Program-made: the position numbers and the translations under genes | Assembly: GCF_000016905.1 (NCBI RefSeq) | Contig: NC_009616.1 | Coordinates: 1,116,001-1,180,000 of the forward strand | Direction of reading: 5' to 3' | DNA from: Thermosipho melanesiensis BI429 | GTDB taxonomy: Bacteria; Thermotogota; Thermotogae; Thermotogales; Fervidobacteriaceae | Length of the DNA stretch: 64,000 nucleotides | In this document: piece by piece, positions 44,409-55,332 of the stretch | How the letters are laid out: every line of letters starts with the position of its first letter | Position numbering within the stretch: the stretch's first letter is position 1 | Notes under the pieces: model-generated | Databases searched by the model: none | What the model was told of the DNA's origin: nothing | What the model saw: the letters and a program-made list of their open reading frames with translations, nothing else

Positions 44409-45728
44409 TTAATGTCCTCCTGAAATTGGAAGTTCGTAAATAGGGAATGTAATCTCATATCCAGCTATTCTTCCAATAATCCTTGGAATTTCAGTGTTGT
44501 CGTAGAAACCATTAAAGTTTTCTGCACCTTTCCCAAATGCATACAAAGCAACTGGTGCAGCAGTATGGTCAAAGGTTGTCCATCCAATATGTGCTTTTCT
44601 ACTTACCACTCTTCCAATTGCATTTGAAAATGCGTAATAAGAACCAGTTTGTTCCTTGAGAATGAGATCAAAATATTCCATGTCTTCGTCTGTAAATTCA
44701 ATCCCATAATATTGTTTTACCAATTCTCTAACTTTTTCTTTATCTTTGTTAGCGTGCTTTGCTATGAAATCAGTATTTTTGGTAAATTTTTTTAGCATTT
44801 CAACATCGAAGAAGTAACCACCTGTGGAAAGTCCTAATCCACCAGTTTCGTGATCTGCAGTTACAATTATTAATGTTTCTGGATTTTCTTTAAGAAATTC
44901 CATTGCCACGTTAAAAGCTTGTTCAAATTCTATTATTTCTTTCCAGACACCATATGGATCGTTTCCGTGAGCTTCCCAGTCAATTTGAGAACCTTCAATC
45001 ATTAAGAAGAATGGTTTTCCGTCTTTGGATAGTATTTCAAGAGCTTTTTTAGTCATTTCTGCTAACATTGGTTCTTTTATCCTATCAGAAGCAGCTGGCA
45101 GGTGACTTGAACTAAAAAGACCAAGTACTCTGTTTCCGTTGTAATTTAACAATTCTTCTTTTGTTGTAATATAGTCAAATCCTTTTTCTTTTGCAAGTTT
45201 TATTAAATCTTTTCCATCATTTCTTTTTCCATCAGTTGCAACAAAATGTCTCCAACCTCCCCCAAACGCAACTGTGATGGGACTGTTAACTAGTTGTTCT
45301 GCAAGCGTGTTTTCATCACTTCTTGATTTTACGTGTCCATATACTGCACCTGGAGTTGCATGTGTAATTCTAGAAGTAGAAATAATACCAATTTTTACCC
45401 CTTGTTTTGCTGCAATTTCTGCTATTGTGGGAATAATTGTTCCATCTGGTAACATGCCTATCATTCCGTTATTGGTTTTGAATCCCGTAAATAATGCAGT
45501 ACCTGCTGCGGCAGAATCAGTAACATTACTATTTGCAGAGTGGGTTGTAATAATAGCGATGTTTTGGGTTTTCATAAAGTTTAGAACTCTTCCTTCAATA
45601 TAACTTGCAAGTAAAGCATGATTAATTCCCATACCATCTCCTACCATATAGATAACGTTAGTTACTGCAAAGCTAACCAAAGATACCAATAAAAATAATC
45701 CAAGTAATCCTTTTTTCATAAGTTTCAC
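44409..45728 (-). CDS. secreted alkaline phosphatase
   Basis: A 439-residue protein with a signal peptide (MKLMKKGLLGLFLLVSLVSF). The metal aspartate is in YMVGDGMG and the catalytic serine in DSAAAGTALFTG. EGSQIDWEAHGND, TADHETGG and the late WTTFDHTAAPVALYAFG provide the zinc and magnesium ligands. It frees phosphate from organic esters in the periplasm or toga space. It is flanked by its own terminator. The ribosome site is GGGAGGTGA. Confidence 0.95.
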   Translation of the reverse strand: MKLMKKGLLGLFLLVSLVSFAVTNVIYMVGDGMGINHALLASYIEGRVLNFMKTQNIAIITTHSANSNVTDSAAAGTALFTGFKTNNGMIGMLPDGTIIPTIAEIAAKQGVKIGIISTSRITHATPGAVYGHVKSRSDENTLAEQLVNSPITVAFGGGWRHFVATDGKRNDGKDLIKLAKEKGFDYITTKEELLNYNGNRVLGLFSSSHLPAASDRIKEPMLAEMTKKALEILSKDGKPFFLMIEGSQIDWEAHGNDPYGVWKEIIEFEQAFNVAMEFLKENPETLIIVTADHETGGLGLSTGGYFFDVEMLKKFTKNTDFIAKHANKDKEKVRELVKQYYGIEFTDEDMEYFDLILKEQTGSYYAFSNAIGRVVSRKAHIGWTTFDHTAAPVALYAFGKGAENFNGFYDNTEIPRIIGRIAGYEITFPIYELPISGGH

Positions 45729-45880
45729 CTCCCTATGCTTTCTGTTTCATTTAAACAAAAAATTTTTCAAAGAAAATAAAAAAACATTAAGGAAGATAAA
45801 GAATTAAAAAACTATTAACCAAACGATTCTATCAAAAAAAGAACTGAAAAAACGTAAAAATAGTTAGTTTTTTAAAGATA

Positions 45881-45912
45881 AAAAAACCGCTTCTGTTTAG
45901 AAGCGGTTTTTT
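45881..45912 (-). terminator. terminator of the nfnB-cheR gene run
   Basis: The stem AACCGCTTC / GAAGCGGTT and flanking A and T runs lie directly after nfnB. It ends the long minus-strand gene run. Confidence 0.9.
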
Positions 45913-45914
45913 AT

Positions 45915-48118
<2,204 letters not shown>

Positions 48119-48131
48119 AAAAAACCCCCCT

Positions 48132-48956
48132 TTAGATTGTAGATATTGGACTTTGGATTTTTTTGGCTGCAAATTCTAAGGAAAAATCCAATATTCTCTC
48201 GATATTCCACATTTTTATGTAACCGTACAAAAAAGCAGCTGAAACAGCATCTCCAGCTCCTGTTGTATTTATAACTTTTACTTTTTTTGCCTCTTTTTTT
48301 ATAATTTTTTTCCTTGTTGCATATAAAATTCCATCTTTGCCCATTTTTAACAGTAATTTGTTTGTATAGTTCAAAAGTTTATCTATCTTTTTATTTAGAC
48401 TACCTTCAAACAACCTTTCTATTTCTTGCAAATTTAGTGAAATTATTTCTGGTTTAAAGTTTTTAACATCGTTAAATTGTGCTGGTTCTGAAAGTTCAAC
48501 AAAGGCTACCTTTGAGTTTTTAAGGGCTGTAGTTAACACTTTTTTTGGAATACCCGTTTGTATGAAAGAAATCTCAATTTTTTCTGGTATGTAATCTTCT
48601 GAAAGTAATTTATTTGCACCAATATTATGGAACATGGTGTTATTTCCCATCTTATCTACTACTATACTTGTAACTGCTGTTGTAGTATTAACAATTTTTG
48701 GGGTGAAATATAGAATTTTTTCAAGATGAGTTTTCACGTAATTTCCAAAGATATCATTTCCTATACAAGATATAAGTCTTACTTTTAGATCCAACTTTGC
48801 AAGGTTAACAGCAACATTAGTTGCTTTTCCACCAGGTGATATCACAAAATTTTTTGATATGTTGTTATTATTGATATGAAATTTATTGTAATAGTAGAAT
48901 ATGTCTAAGTTTGTTTTTCCAATACAAACAATATCAATTTTCTCGTTGTAGGACAA
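48132..48956 (-). CDS. PfkB-family carbohydrate kinase
   Basis: About 275 residues. The N-terminal GKTNLDIFYYYNKF and SPGGKATNVAVNLAKL (sugar binding) and the C-terminal NTTGAGDAVSAAFLYGY (ATP and catalytic Asp) are characteristic. The start is uncertain: TTG 48956 is proposed because the frame upstream runs into the ROK gene (overlap of 23 bases). It phosphorylates a sugar or nucleoside; ribose or an adenosine-like substrate are possible. It is in one run with the ROK kinase. Confidence 0.85.
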   Translation of the reverse strand: MSYNEKIDIVCIGKTNLDIFYYYNKFHINNNNISKNFVISPGGKATNVAVNLAKLDLKVRLISCIGNDIFGNYVKTHLEKILYFTPKIVNTTTAVTSIVVDKMGNNTMFHNIGANKLLSEDYIPEKIEISFIQTGIPKKVLTTALKNSKVAFVELSEPAQFNDVKNFKPEIISLNLQEIERLFEGSLNKKIDKLLNYTNKLLLKMGKDGILYATRKKIIKKEAKKVKVINTTGAGDAVSAAFLYGYIKMWNIERILDFSLEFAAKKIQSPISTI

Positions 48957-49860
48957 TGGATGCAGCCCCCAATATACCTGCATTTTCCACTAATGGGCTT
49001 TGTACAATTTTGTAGGTACCTTTAAATGTTGGCATTACAAGCTCTTCAACCCTTCTTCTAAGTGGTTCAAACAAAATTTCACCAGCTCTTGATACTCCAC
49101 CGCCTATAATAACCACTTCTGGATTGAATATATGGATAAAGCTTGTAATCCCTATGGATAATGCTTCTACCACTTCATTTCTTATAATTACGGCAAGTCT
49201 ATCATTAAGTTTTACAGCTTCAAATATGTTTTTAGCTGTTATTTCGTCTTTAAAGATAACAGAGTCTGGGAATTTTTTTCTTCTTTCTTTTGCCATTCTA
49301 ACAATTGCTGTAGCAGAAGCATATGCTTCTAAACATCCGTAATTTCCGCAGCCACAGAGAGGTCCATTAGGATTAATTATTACGTGTCCTAATTCCGCAC
49401 CAATTCCATCTTTTCCTGTAATTAAAATATTATGTGATATTACACCACCTCCCACTCCAGTTCCAAGTGTTAAAGCGACTATATGTTTTTTTCCTTTTCC
49501 GGCACCAAACCATTTTTCTCCTAAAACAAAAGAATTTGCATCGTTTTCAACGTATACGTTTTTGTTTAACAATTTTGAAAGTTTTGGTGCAAGTTCAAAG
49601 TTGTGCCAGTCTGGAAAATTAGGAGAAAATCTTACTATTCCCCTTTCTTTATCTATAGAGCCTGGTGAGCCTATTCCCACTGCGTAAAAATCATTATTAG
49701 TGAGATTAGTTATTGCTTCTGCTATTCTCTTTACCACTGTTTTGCCTCCAAGTTCAACTTTTGTTTCAATTGTAGTTTTTTTCAAGATTTTTCCTGATTT
49801 TTCATTTACTAATCCAATTTTGACAAAAGTACCTCCAAGGTCTACACCAACGATTTTCAT
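48934..49860 (-). CDS. ROK-family glucokinase
   Basis: The start is ATG 49860 after AAAGGAGGAAA. The 308-residue protein has VGVDLGGTFVKIGLVN (ATP loop), PGSIDKERGIV, NDANSFVLGEKWFGAG (catalytic Asp) and the zinc motif with CGCGNYGCLEAYASATAI (CxCGxxGCxE). It most likely phosphorylates glucose or a related hexose in the cytoplasm. The next gene (radical SAM) ends inside its start, with a 4-base overlap. Confidence 0.9.
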   Translation of the reverse strand: MKIVGVDLGGTFVKIGLVNEKSGKILKKTTIETKVELGGKTVVKRIAEAITNLTNNDFYAVGIGSPGSIDKERGIVRFSPNFPDWHNFELAPKLSKLLNKNVYVENDANSFVLGEKWFGAGKGKKHIVALTLGTGVGGGVISHNILITGKDGIGAELGHVIINPNGPLCGCGNYGCLEAYASATAIVRMAKERRKKFPDSVIFKDEITAKNIFEAVKLNDRLAVIIRNEVVEALSIGITSFIHIFNPEVVIIGGGVSRAGEILFEPLRRRVEELVMPTFKGTYKIVQSPLVENAGILGAASIVLQREN

Positions 49861-50618
49861 TTTGTTTCCTCCTTTGCAAGATATATCGAACAACATCCTT
49901 TGAAATCGTATATTTTACTTGCTGAATTTACAAATATATCTGGTGAAATTTCTTTTAAAAGATTTTCTCTGTATTTTCCATGTGGATGCATACAACCAAG
50001 TGTAACGTTTTTAAAATGTTTTTTCGCAAGTTCAAACACTTCTTTTACGTCTTCAACTTTTGGTGGAAGACATTTTTCATATTCTGTATTTTTGGTTGGA
50101 ATAAATATATTAAGAACAATGGAGTCAAAATAGTATTTAAGAATTTCTAGACTTTTTATCTCATGTGTTATCCTTCCGCAATATATACCAACTGTAATGT
50201 GTGGTATTTTAGTTGTTTTAAGTGGTAAAATAGCATCTAATATTTTTTTTGGAGTTCTTGAGATTCTATATATTTCTTTCATTACATTTTCATCTGAAAA
50301 GAAATCAAAGCTTATTACATCTGCAAGTTTTTCAATTTCAAATGGAGGTTTTTTGGGAAAGCCAATGTGAAAATTGTAAAGTAAATTATATTCTTTTTTT
50401 AATTTTTCCAATTTTCCAATATATTTATCAAATGGGATTTTTCCTTCAAAAGACATTCCACCACTTATTAAAAACGATTTATACCTTTTTACGTAGTTTT
50501 CCATTTTATCTATGTGAACCATACTTTTTATGTAAACACCACCACAGTGTTTACAATTTATAGGACATGATTTTGTAACAGTTATGGGTAATGTACCTGA
50601 GGGATTTACAATTACCAT
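49857..50618 (-). CDS. radical SAM protein (COG1856-like)
   Basis: A 253-residue radical SAM enzyme. The CxxxCxxC motif is in TKSCPINCKHCGGVY near residues 16-30. SGGMSFEGKIPFDKY and the barrel text ADVISFDFFSDE match biotin-synthase-related proteins. Its function is unknown; similar pairs with COG1313 proteins occur in Thermotogales and archaea, where related proteins make lipoate (an analogy, not shown here). Cysteines near the end (GCMHPHG, FKGCCSIYL) may hold another cluster. Confidence 0.8.
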   Translation of the reverse strand: MVIVNPSGTLPITVTKSCPINCKHCGGVYIKSMVHIDKMENYVKRYKSFLISGGMSFEGKIPFDKYIGKLEKLKKEYNLLYNFHIGFPKKPPFEIEKLADVISFDFFSDENVMKEIYRISRTPKKILDAILPLKTTKIPHITVGIYCGRITHEIKSLEILKYYFDSIVLNIFIPTKNTEYEKCLPPKVEDVKEVFELAKKHFKNVTLGCMHPHGKYRENLLKEISPDIFVNSASKIYDFKGCCSIYLAKEETK

Positions 50619-51475
50619 TCAATGTCCACCGCCTTAGTAGTTAGTTTTTCTTTTTCGTCAAGTTGTATCCAACCATGTAGACCTAGCATTTCCATGTATT
50701 CAACAGCTTCCATATATTCAGTTTTGGTAATTTTCCTTCCAATTAACGGATCATTTTTTGCAGAAAAGTGTGGAATATATTGTGACATTAACGAAACTGG
50801 TATGTTTGGATCTAATTCCAAAATAAATCTTAAAGCTTTAAAATGTCCAGAGACATTATTGGGAAGCACCAATATTCTTATGATGATACCTTTTCTTTTT
50901 TCTTCGTTGTATGCGCCCACTTGTCTATACATTTCTTTTATTGATTCTTGAGCAGTTTCCCAATAATTATCCACATCTGAGTATATCTTTCCATACATAG
51001 AATTTGTGTATCTAATATCCGCAAGGTATATATCAACGTAACCTTCTAACAATTTAAGGGTTTCAACATTTTCGTAACTTGACGTGTTGTATACTACTGG
51101 GATGTTAAATCCCTTTGATTTTGCGAGATTCAAAGCTTCTATTATTTGAGGAACATATTGAGTAGGTGTAACTAAGTCAAGTGTGTGTGCTCCTCTTTCT
51201 TGGAGTTTTAAGAAAGCGTCTGCAAGTTTTTCAATAGAGATTTCTTTGCCAATACCTTTTTGTGAAAATCCCATATTTTGACAATATATACATTTCATGG
51301 GACATCCTGAGAAAAACACAATTCCTGTACCATTTTTACCGGAAATTGGGGGTTCTTCACCTTTGTGAAGTAATATATTAGATACTTTTATTTTGTAATC
51401 TGCTCCACAAATTCCCTTTGTTTTGTATCTGTTAACCTTACATTTTCTAGGACATAATGTGCATTTTTCTATCAT
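50612..51475 (-). CDS. radical SAM protein, PflX/COG1313-like
   Basis: A 287-residue protein. It begins with a cysteine-rich segment (CTLCPRKCKVNR, GICGAD), followed by the radical SAM motif, GCPMKCIYCQN near residues 57-67, and barrel motifs such as LVTPTQYVPQI. It resembles activating enzymes of glycyl-radical proteins, but no glycyl-radical enzyme is nearby. It overlaps the next radical SAM gene by 7 bases, so the two are likely partners. Confidence 0.85.
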   Translation of the reverse strand: MIEKCTLCPRKCKVNRYKTKGICGADYKIKVSNILLHKGEEPPISGKNGTGIVFFSGCPMKCIYCQNMGFSQKGIGKEISIEKLADAFLKLQERGAHTLDLVTPTQYVPQIIEALNLAKSKGFNIPVVYNTSSYENVETLKLLEGYVDIYLADIRYTNSMYGKIYSDVDNYWETAQESIKEMYRQVGAYNEEKRKGIIIRILVLPNNVSGHFKALRFILELDPNIPVSLMSQYIPHFSAKNDPLIGRKITKTEYMEAVEYMEMLGLHGWIQLDEKEKLTTKAVDIEW

Positions 51476-52734
51476 CTTATTTCTCCTTTTAAATATTTAA
51501 ATTGTTCTTCAAATTCTTGAACCTTTTTATTTATACTATTAATTGCCTCTTCCACTTGTTCTAAACCTGCATAAAGTTCTTCCATGGCATCGTGGGTGGT
51601 TCTTGAAATTTTTGTAAGTTTGTCTATATTATCCAAAGTTGAATTATTAACTGTTTTAACCGCATTCAATGAATCATTAACAGAATAAATTTCCTTTGAT
51701 GCTTTTTCAGAAAGTAATATGGTTGATGTTATAATATCTTCAATATCTAACAATGATTTTCTTGAGTTTTTGGCTAGTTCTCTTGTATTATTGGAAAGTT
51801 CCATAATCATTTCTGCAATTCTTGAGAGCCCTTCTCTATCTATGTTTTCTTTACTTGTTTCGATGGAAGCATTTATTGCTAGCACTGTTATGGTATCGGA
51901 AATATCCGTGATTTTTTCTGTAAGGTTACTTAATACATCTGCAAGTGTTGAAAGTTTAGAGCTTGAATCTATTATATCTTTAATTATTTGTGTAAATTCC
52001 ATTATTTTATTCAACGAAGATTCAAGTTCTGCTGTATTTTCTTCGACAAAAGCGGCAAAATCTTCTATGGATTTATCTAATTCGTTCATAGCATTTTCCG
52101 TGTTTTCTGCCATTGATTTTATTTCATTTGTAGATGATGATGTATTAAAAACATCTTCTGAAATTGAAGATAGCAAGGAGAGAACATGTGAAAAATCTTT
52201 ACTTGTCTGTCTGTTTATAAATATGCCAAAGAGATATCCGAAAATAATAGTAAACGCTGTAATTAGTGGGAGGATCAAAAAGTAAAGCAATTTTTTGAAA
52301 CTATAAACAGGAGCAAACAAGTCCGTTTCTTTAACGGAGATAACTAAATAGTTTTCTCCGTCATATGCAAAGGCGGCAATTCTTTTAGTATCTTTATATG
52401 TGTATTCGTAAGTTCCCTCTTTTTTTTCTTTCATATATTTAAAAAAATCTGGAAAAATTTCTGAAAAATCTGCTCCTATCTTTGTTTTATCAGAGTGGTT
52501 TAATGTAATACCTTTTGGGGAGATGAGATAGTAATATTCAAAATAATTTTGAGAAAAGATCGTATCGTAGTTTTTGGTTTGAATTAGTATTTTAAGGTTG
52601 TTTTTAAATTGTGATAATGCTACATTTTTCACTGAATCTGTAAAGTATGGTATTACCAATGTGAAAGCCAAAATCCAAATTACAGCTAATATACTAACTG
52701 AAAGGTAAAGGGTGAATTTTAAGTATTTTTTCAT
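51472..52734 (-). CDS. degenerate methyl-accepting chemoreceptor
   Basis: A 420-residue protein with two membrane segments (~7-30 and ~150-172) around a small Cache-like sensor of about 115 residues. The signalling coiled coil is present, but the conserved tip is altered: TITVLAINASIETSKEN replaces [15 protein letters not shown], so the Arg and Gly of the tip are lost. HAMP is not obvious. It stands at the 3' side of the divergent che genes and probably signals only to that set. Confidence 0.75.
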   Translation of the reverse strand: MKKYLKFTLYLSVSILAVIWILAFTLVIPYFTDSVKNVALSQFKNNLKILIQTKNYDTIFSQNYFEYYYLISPKGITLNHSDKTKIGADFSEIFPDFFKYMKEKKEGTYEYTYKDTKRIAAFAYDGENYLVISVKETDLFAPVYSFKKLLYFLILPLITAFTIIFGYLFGIFINRQTSKDFSHVLSLLSSISEDVFNTSSSTNEIKSMAENTENAMNELDKSIEDFAAFVEENTAELESSLNKIMEFTQIIKDIIDSSSKLSTLADVLSNLTEKITDISDTITVLAINASIETSKENIDREGLSRIAEMIMELSNNTRELAKNSRKSLLDIEDIITSTILLSEKASKEIYSVNDSLNAVKTVNNSTLDNIDKLTKISRTTHDAMEELYAGLEQVEEAINSINKKVQEFEEQFKYLKGEIR

Positions 52735-52746
52735 AATTTTACCTCC

Positions 52747-54000
52747 CTAAAATAATTTTGAAATTAATTCTGCAAGTGGTTCTTTGTTCCATGTAATGGT
52801 TGTTATTTTTACATTTTCTGAATTTATTTGCAACGTTTCTTTTGAGAAAGAAATACATGCAAATTTATTGTATTTTATTCTTCCTACCATATCTGGAAAA
52901 ATAGTATTTAACGTTTTTGAAATTTCTATTATTTCTTTTTCAAATTTATCTGCACCGTTTTTTATTATAAATTCCTTCGGGTTAGTAAATTCCACTAATA
53001 TTATTTCCATATGAAGATTGTTTTTTTGAGCTACTTTTATGCTTTGAAGTAATTTTGATCTAAAATAAGGGAAAGTAAGAGCTTTGGTTAATTCATCATA
53101 CGATAGTTCATTTTGGATAATGTAGTTTTCGTTCATTTTGTTAAATAACTTTGAAATAGGTTCTAAAAGAAAGTTTAACGTGGAAACTATTTTTTTATTT
53201 TCCATATCTTCAAATATCATATATCCAATTTCCTCATCGAAGAAATTTATTGGCTGGAGAAAAATATTGTTTGACAAAGTTCTTTTTCCGTTGAAATTTA
53301 CAATACTGATTTTGTGTTTTGAAAGACTTGTGTTTTTGTGTTTAATTAGTTTCAATAAATTATTCGGATTAGTTTTTTTGTTATTGTTAAAAGAATAAAG
53401 CCTTATTCTTTGAATTGTAAAGATTGCAAAGTAAAGATTTGAGAAAACAAATATTTCTGAAAATAGGTTGTGTAGTTTTTTGAATACCGTTATTTCATCG
53501 TATGTATAATTGAAAAGATTTGTAAATTCCGAAAGTAAAGTTGTTTGTTTTAAAGTTTCGTCAAGAATATCCACGAGTTCTCCAAATGGTTGTAGATGTA
53601 TTTTATACATTTCTTTACTCCAATCGCAAGAAAAGTTATTGTTTTTTAAAAATTCATCTATTTTGCTTAGAATGGTTTCTTTATCTAGACTTTTACTAAG
53701 AAATAAATTTGCGCCACTTTTTTTTGCCCAAAATTTAGTAACAGTTTCTTTGGCACCAGTAAGTAATATTATTCCTACGTTTTTAAACGCTGAGTAGCTT
53801 CTAATGAATCTAGTAAAATGTATACCGTTGATTTTTGGCATAACGTAATCAACTATTACCACATCTGGTAAAAATGTAAAAAATTTATTTATACCATCTA
53901 GTCCGTCTGTGGCTGTTTCCACATCATTGTTTTTTTCTAGATATTGTCTGAGAAAAGTTTTCCATACTTGTGAATCATCAATAATCAATATTTTAGGCAT
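52747..54000 (-). CDS. response regulator with degenerate GGDEF domain
   Basis: The start is ATG 54000 (MPKILIIDDSQVW); the frame to 54009 begins inside the ribosome site. The REC domain (1-120) has the phospho-acceptor in VVIVDYVMPKING, with Thr in LLTGAKE and Lys in FLSKSLD. A middle region of about 180 residues resembles GAF. The end is a degenerate GGDEF (ELSYDELTKALTFPYFRSKL; the catalytic loop is NKFACI). It is therefore unlikely to make c-di-GMP. Confidence 0.7.
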   Translation of the reverse strand: MPKILIIDDSQVWKTFLRQYLEKNNDVETATDGLDGINKFFTFLPDVVIVDYVMPKINGIHFTRFIRSYSAFKNVGIILLTGAKETVTKFWAKKSGANLFLSKSLDKETILSKIDEFLKNNNFSCDWSKEMYKIHLQPFGELVDILDETLKQTTLLSEFTNLFNYTYDEITVFKKLHNLFSEIFVFSNLYFAIFTIQRIRLYSFNNNKKTNPNNLLKLIKHKNTSLSKHKISIVNFNGKRTLSNNIFLQPINFFDEEIGYMIFEDMENKKIVSTLNFLLEPISKLFNKMNENYIIQNELSYDELTKALTFPYFRSKLLQSIKVAQKNNLHMEIILVEFTNPKEFIIKNGADKFEKEIIEISKTLNTIFPDMVGRIKYNKFACISFSKETLQINSENVKITTITWNKEPLAELISKLF

Positions 54001-54005
54001 ATATA

Positions 54006-54551
54006 TCATTCCTTGTTAATTTTCTTTAATATTTCTCTCATCTCATCAATGTCTGCAAGTAGGTAATTTTTTAATGATTTTCTATAATTTTCCGTAAGAT
54101 AAAAAATTTTAGGGTTTTTTTGTATGAAAAAATGCACATTATTTTCTTCTAGTTTTTTTAAAGTTTCTTGTCCATCGTTTCCAAGACCACTTAGAACGAA
54201 TATATAAAACGTCGAATTTGCATATTTGATTAGCGAAGAAAAAAGTGTATTTATTGAAGGAAGAGCAATTGCATTATTGTAAATAAAACTATTAACAGTA
54301 TTTTCTGATAAAAACTTCAAACTTTTTCCAATATCTGGTATATATATTCCTGGAGAAAGTTTTGTTTTACCCTTTACAATGGTTACTTTTTGTTTGGTTA
54401 TCTTTTTTATATGTTCTGCAAAACCTGGAATAAATTGTTTTGAAAAGTGGATATTTAATATCACTGGAATTTTTAACTCTACATTAGTATTTAATATTTT
54501 TATTGCATTATTTGGACTTCCAGCTGAACCAACAATTATTAACTTATTCAT
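54006..54551 (-). CDS. CheB-type methylesterase without receiver domain
   Basis: The start is ATG 54551 with AGGTGA upstream, overlapping the previous stop. The 181-residue protein is the CheB catalytic domain only. The triad can be followed as Ser in VGSAGSP, His in ILNIHFS and Asp in LSGLGNDGQ. The substrate loop NAIALPSINTLFSSLIKYA is recognisable. It may remove methyl groups from the degenerate receptor; without REC it would not be switched by CheA. Confidence 0.7.
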   Translation of the reverse strand: MNKLIIVGSAGSPNNAIKILNTNVELKIPVILNIHFSKQFIPGFAEHIKKITKQKVTIVKGKTKLSPGIYIPDIGKSLKFLSENTVNSFIYNNAIALPSINTLFSSLIKYANSTFYIFVLSGLGNDGQETLKKLEENNVHFFIQKNPKIFYLTENYRKSLKNYLLADIDEMREILKKINKE

Positions 54552-55332
54552 AACTTTCACCTAGCAATTTTCTTATTGTATTAACTAACACTGTAGGTGG
54601 TTCATCTTTTGAGATGAATGTATCTGCTATGTTTATCGCTTTTTGTATATTTTCTTTTGAGATAGTGCTAAATAAGATGATAGGCACATTGTATTGATTT
54701 TTTATTCTTTTTGCTGTTTCAAATCCACCTAAATTTGGCATTTCAACATCACAGATTACAAGGTCAAATTTTTCATTTTTGAATTTTTCTATTCCATCTA
54801 CCCCATCTTTTGCAGTTGTAACTTCAAAATTGTATTTTTCAAGTAGCTTAGAAACTATTTTTCTCGTTGTAACTGAATCATCAATCAATAATATTTTTGG
54901 CTTTGTTTTAGATTCTACAAATTCATTTTTTATATTTTGAAGATCTAAAACTGGAACGGGAAAACTAAAGATATTTTTTACAAACCCCTTTATATTTGGG
55001 AATTCTTTTGGAACGAATTTTCCATCAAATATACCAATTATCTTTTCAACAACAATCGCCTTGTTGTTTTTTGTGATTACCACAAAGTTAGGTTTTTTTG
55101 ATTTATACATAATCTCATATATTCTATCTTTAATTAGAATCTTGTTGTTAATTTCTTCTTTATATTTTTCAACAAAAAGTATATTTGAGGTTTCTATTGC
55201 GAATGTTTTTTTGGCATCTTTTACTATCAATACATTTGTGATAAAACTTCTCATTTCGTAGAATATGGTAAACTTTGTACCATTGTTTTTTTTTTGTTTC
55301 AACTTTAACATCTCCACCTCTTGTAGTTGCAA
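54544..55332 (-). CDS. CheW domain + receiver (C-terminal part of CheA, separate frame)
   Basis: This 262-codon frame starts inside the CheA core gene, and holds a CheW-like domain (FTIFYEMRSFITNVLIVKD, VVEKIIGIFDGKFVP) and a receiver (PKILLIDDSVTTRKIV, LVICDVEMPNLGGFE, ILFSTIS). The text continues directly from the CheA core, so the natural gene is CheA-CheW-REC with a break at A10 (plus 55286-55295). ATG 55311 with GAGGTGGAG upstream could, however, start a separate CheW-REC protein of 255 residues. Confidence 0.75.
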   Translation of the reverse strand: MQLQEVEMLKLKQKKNNGTKFTIFYEMRSFITNVLIVKDAKKTFAIETSNILFVEKYKEEINNKILIKDRIYEIMYKSKKPNFVVITKNNKAIVVEKIIGIFDGKFVPKEFPNIKGFVKNIFSFPVPVLDLQNIKNEFVESKTKPKILLIDDSVTTRKIVSKLLEKYNFEVTTAKDGVDGIEKFKNEKFDLVICDVEMPNLGGFETAKRIKNQYNVPIILFSTISKENIQKAINIADTFISKDEPPTVLVNTIRKLLGESYE

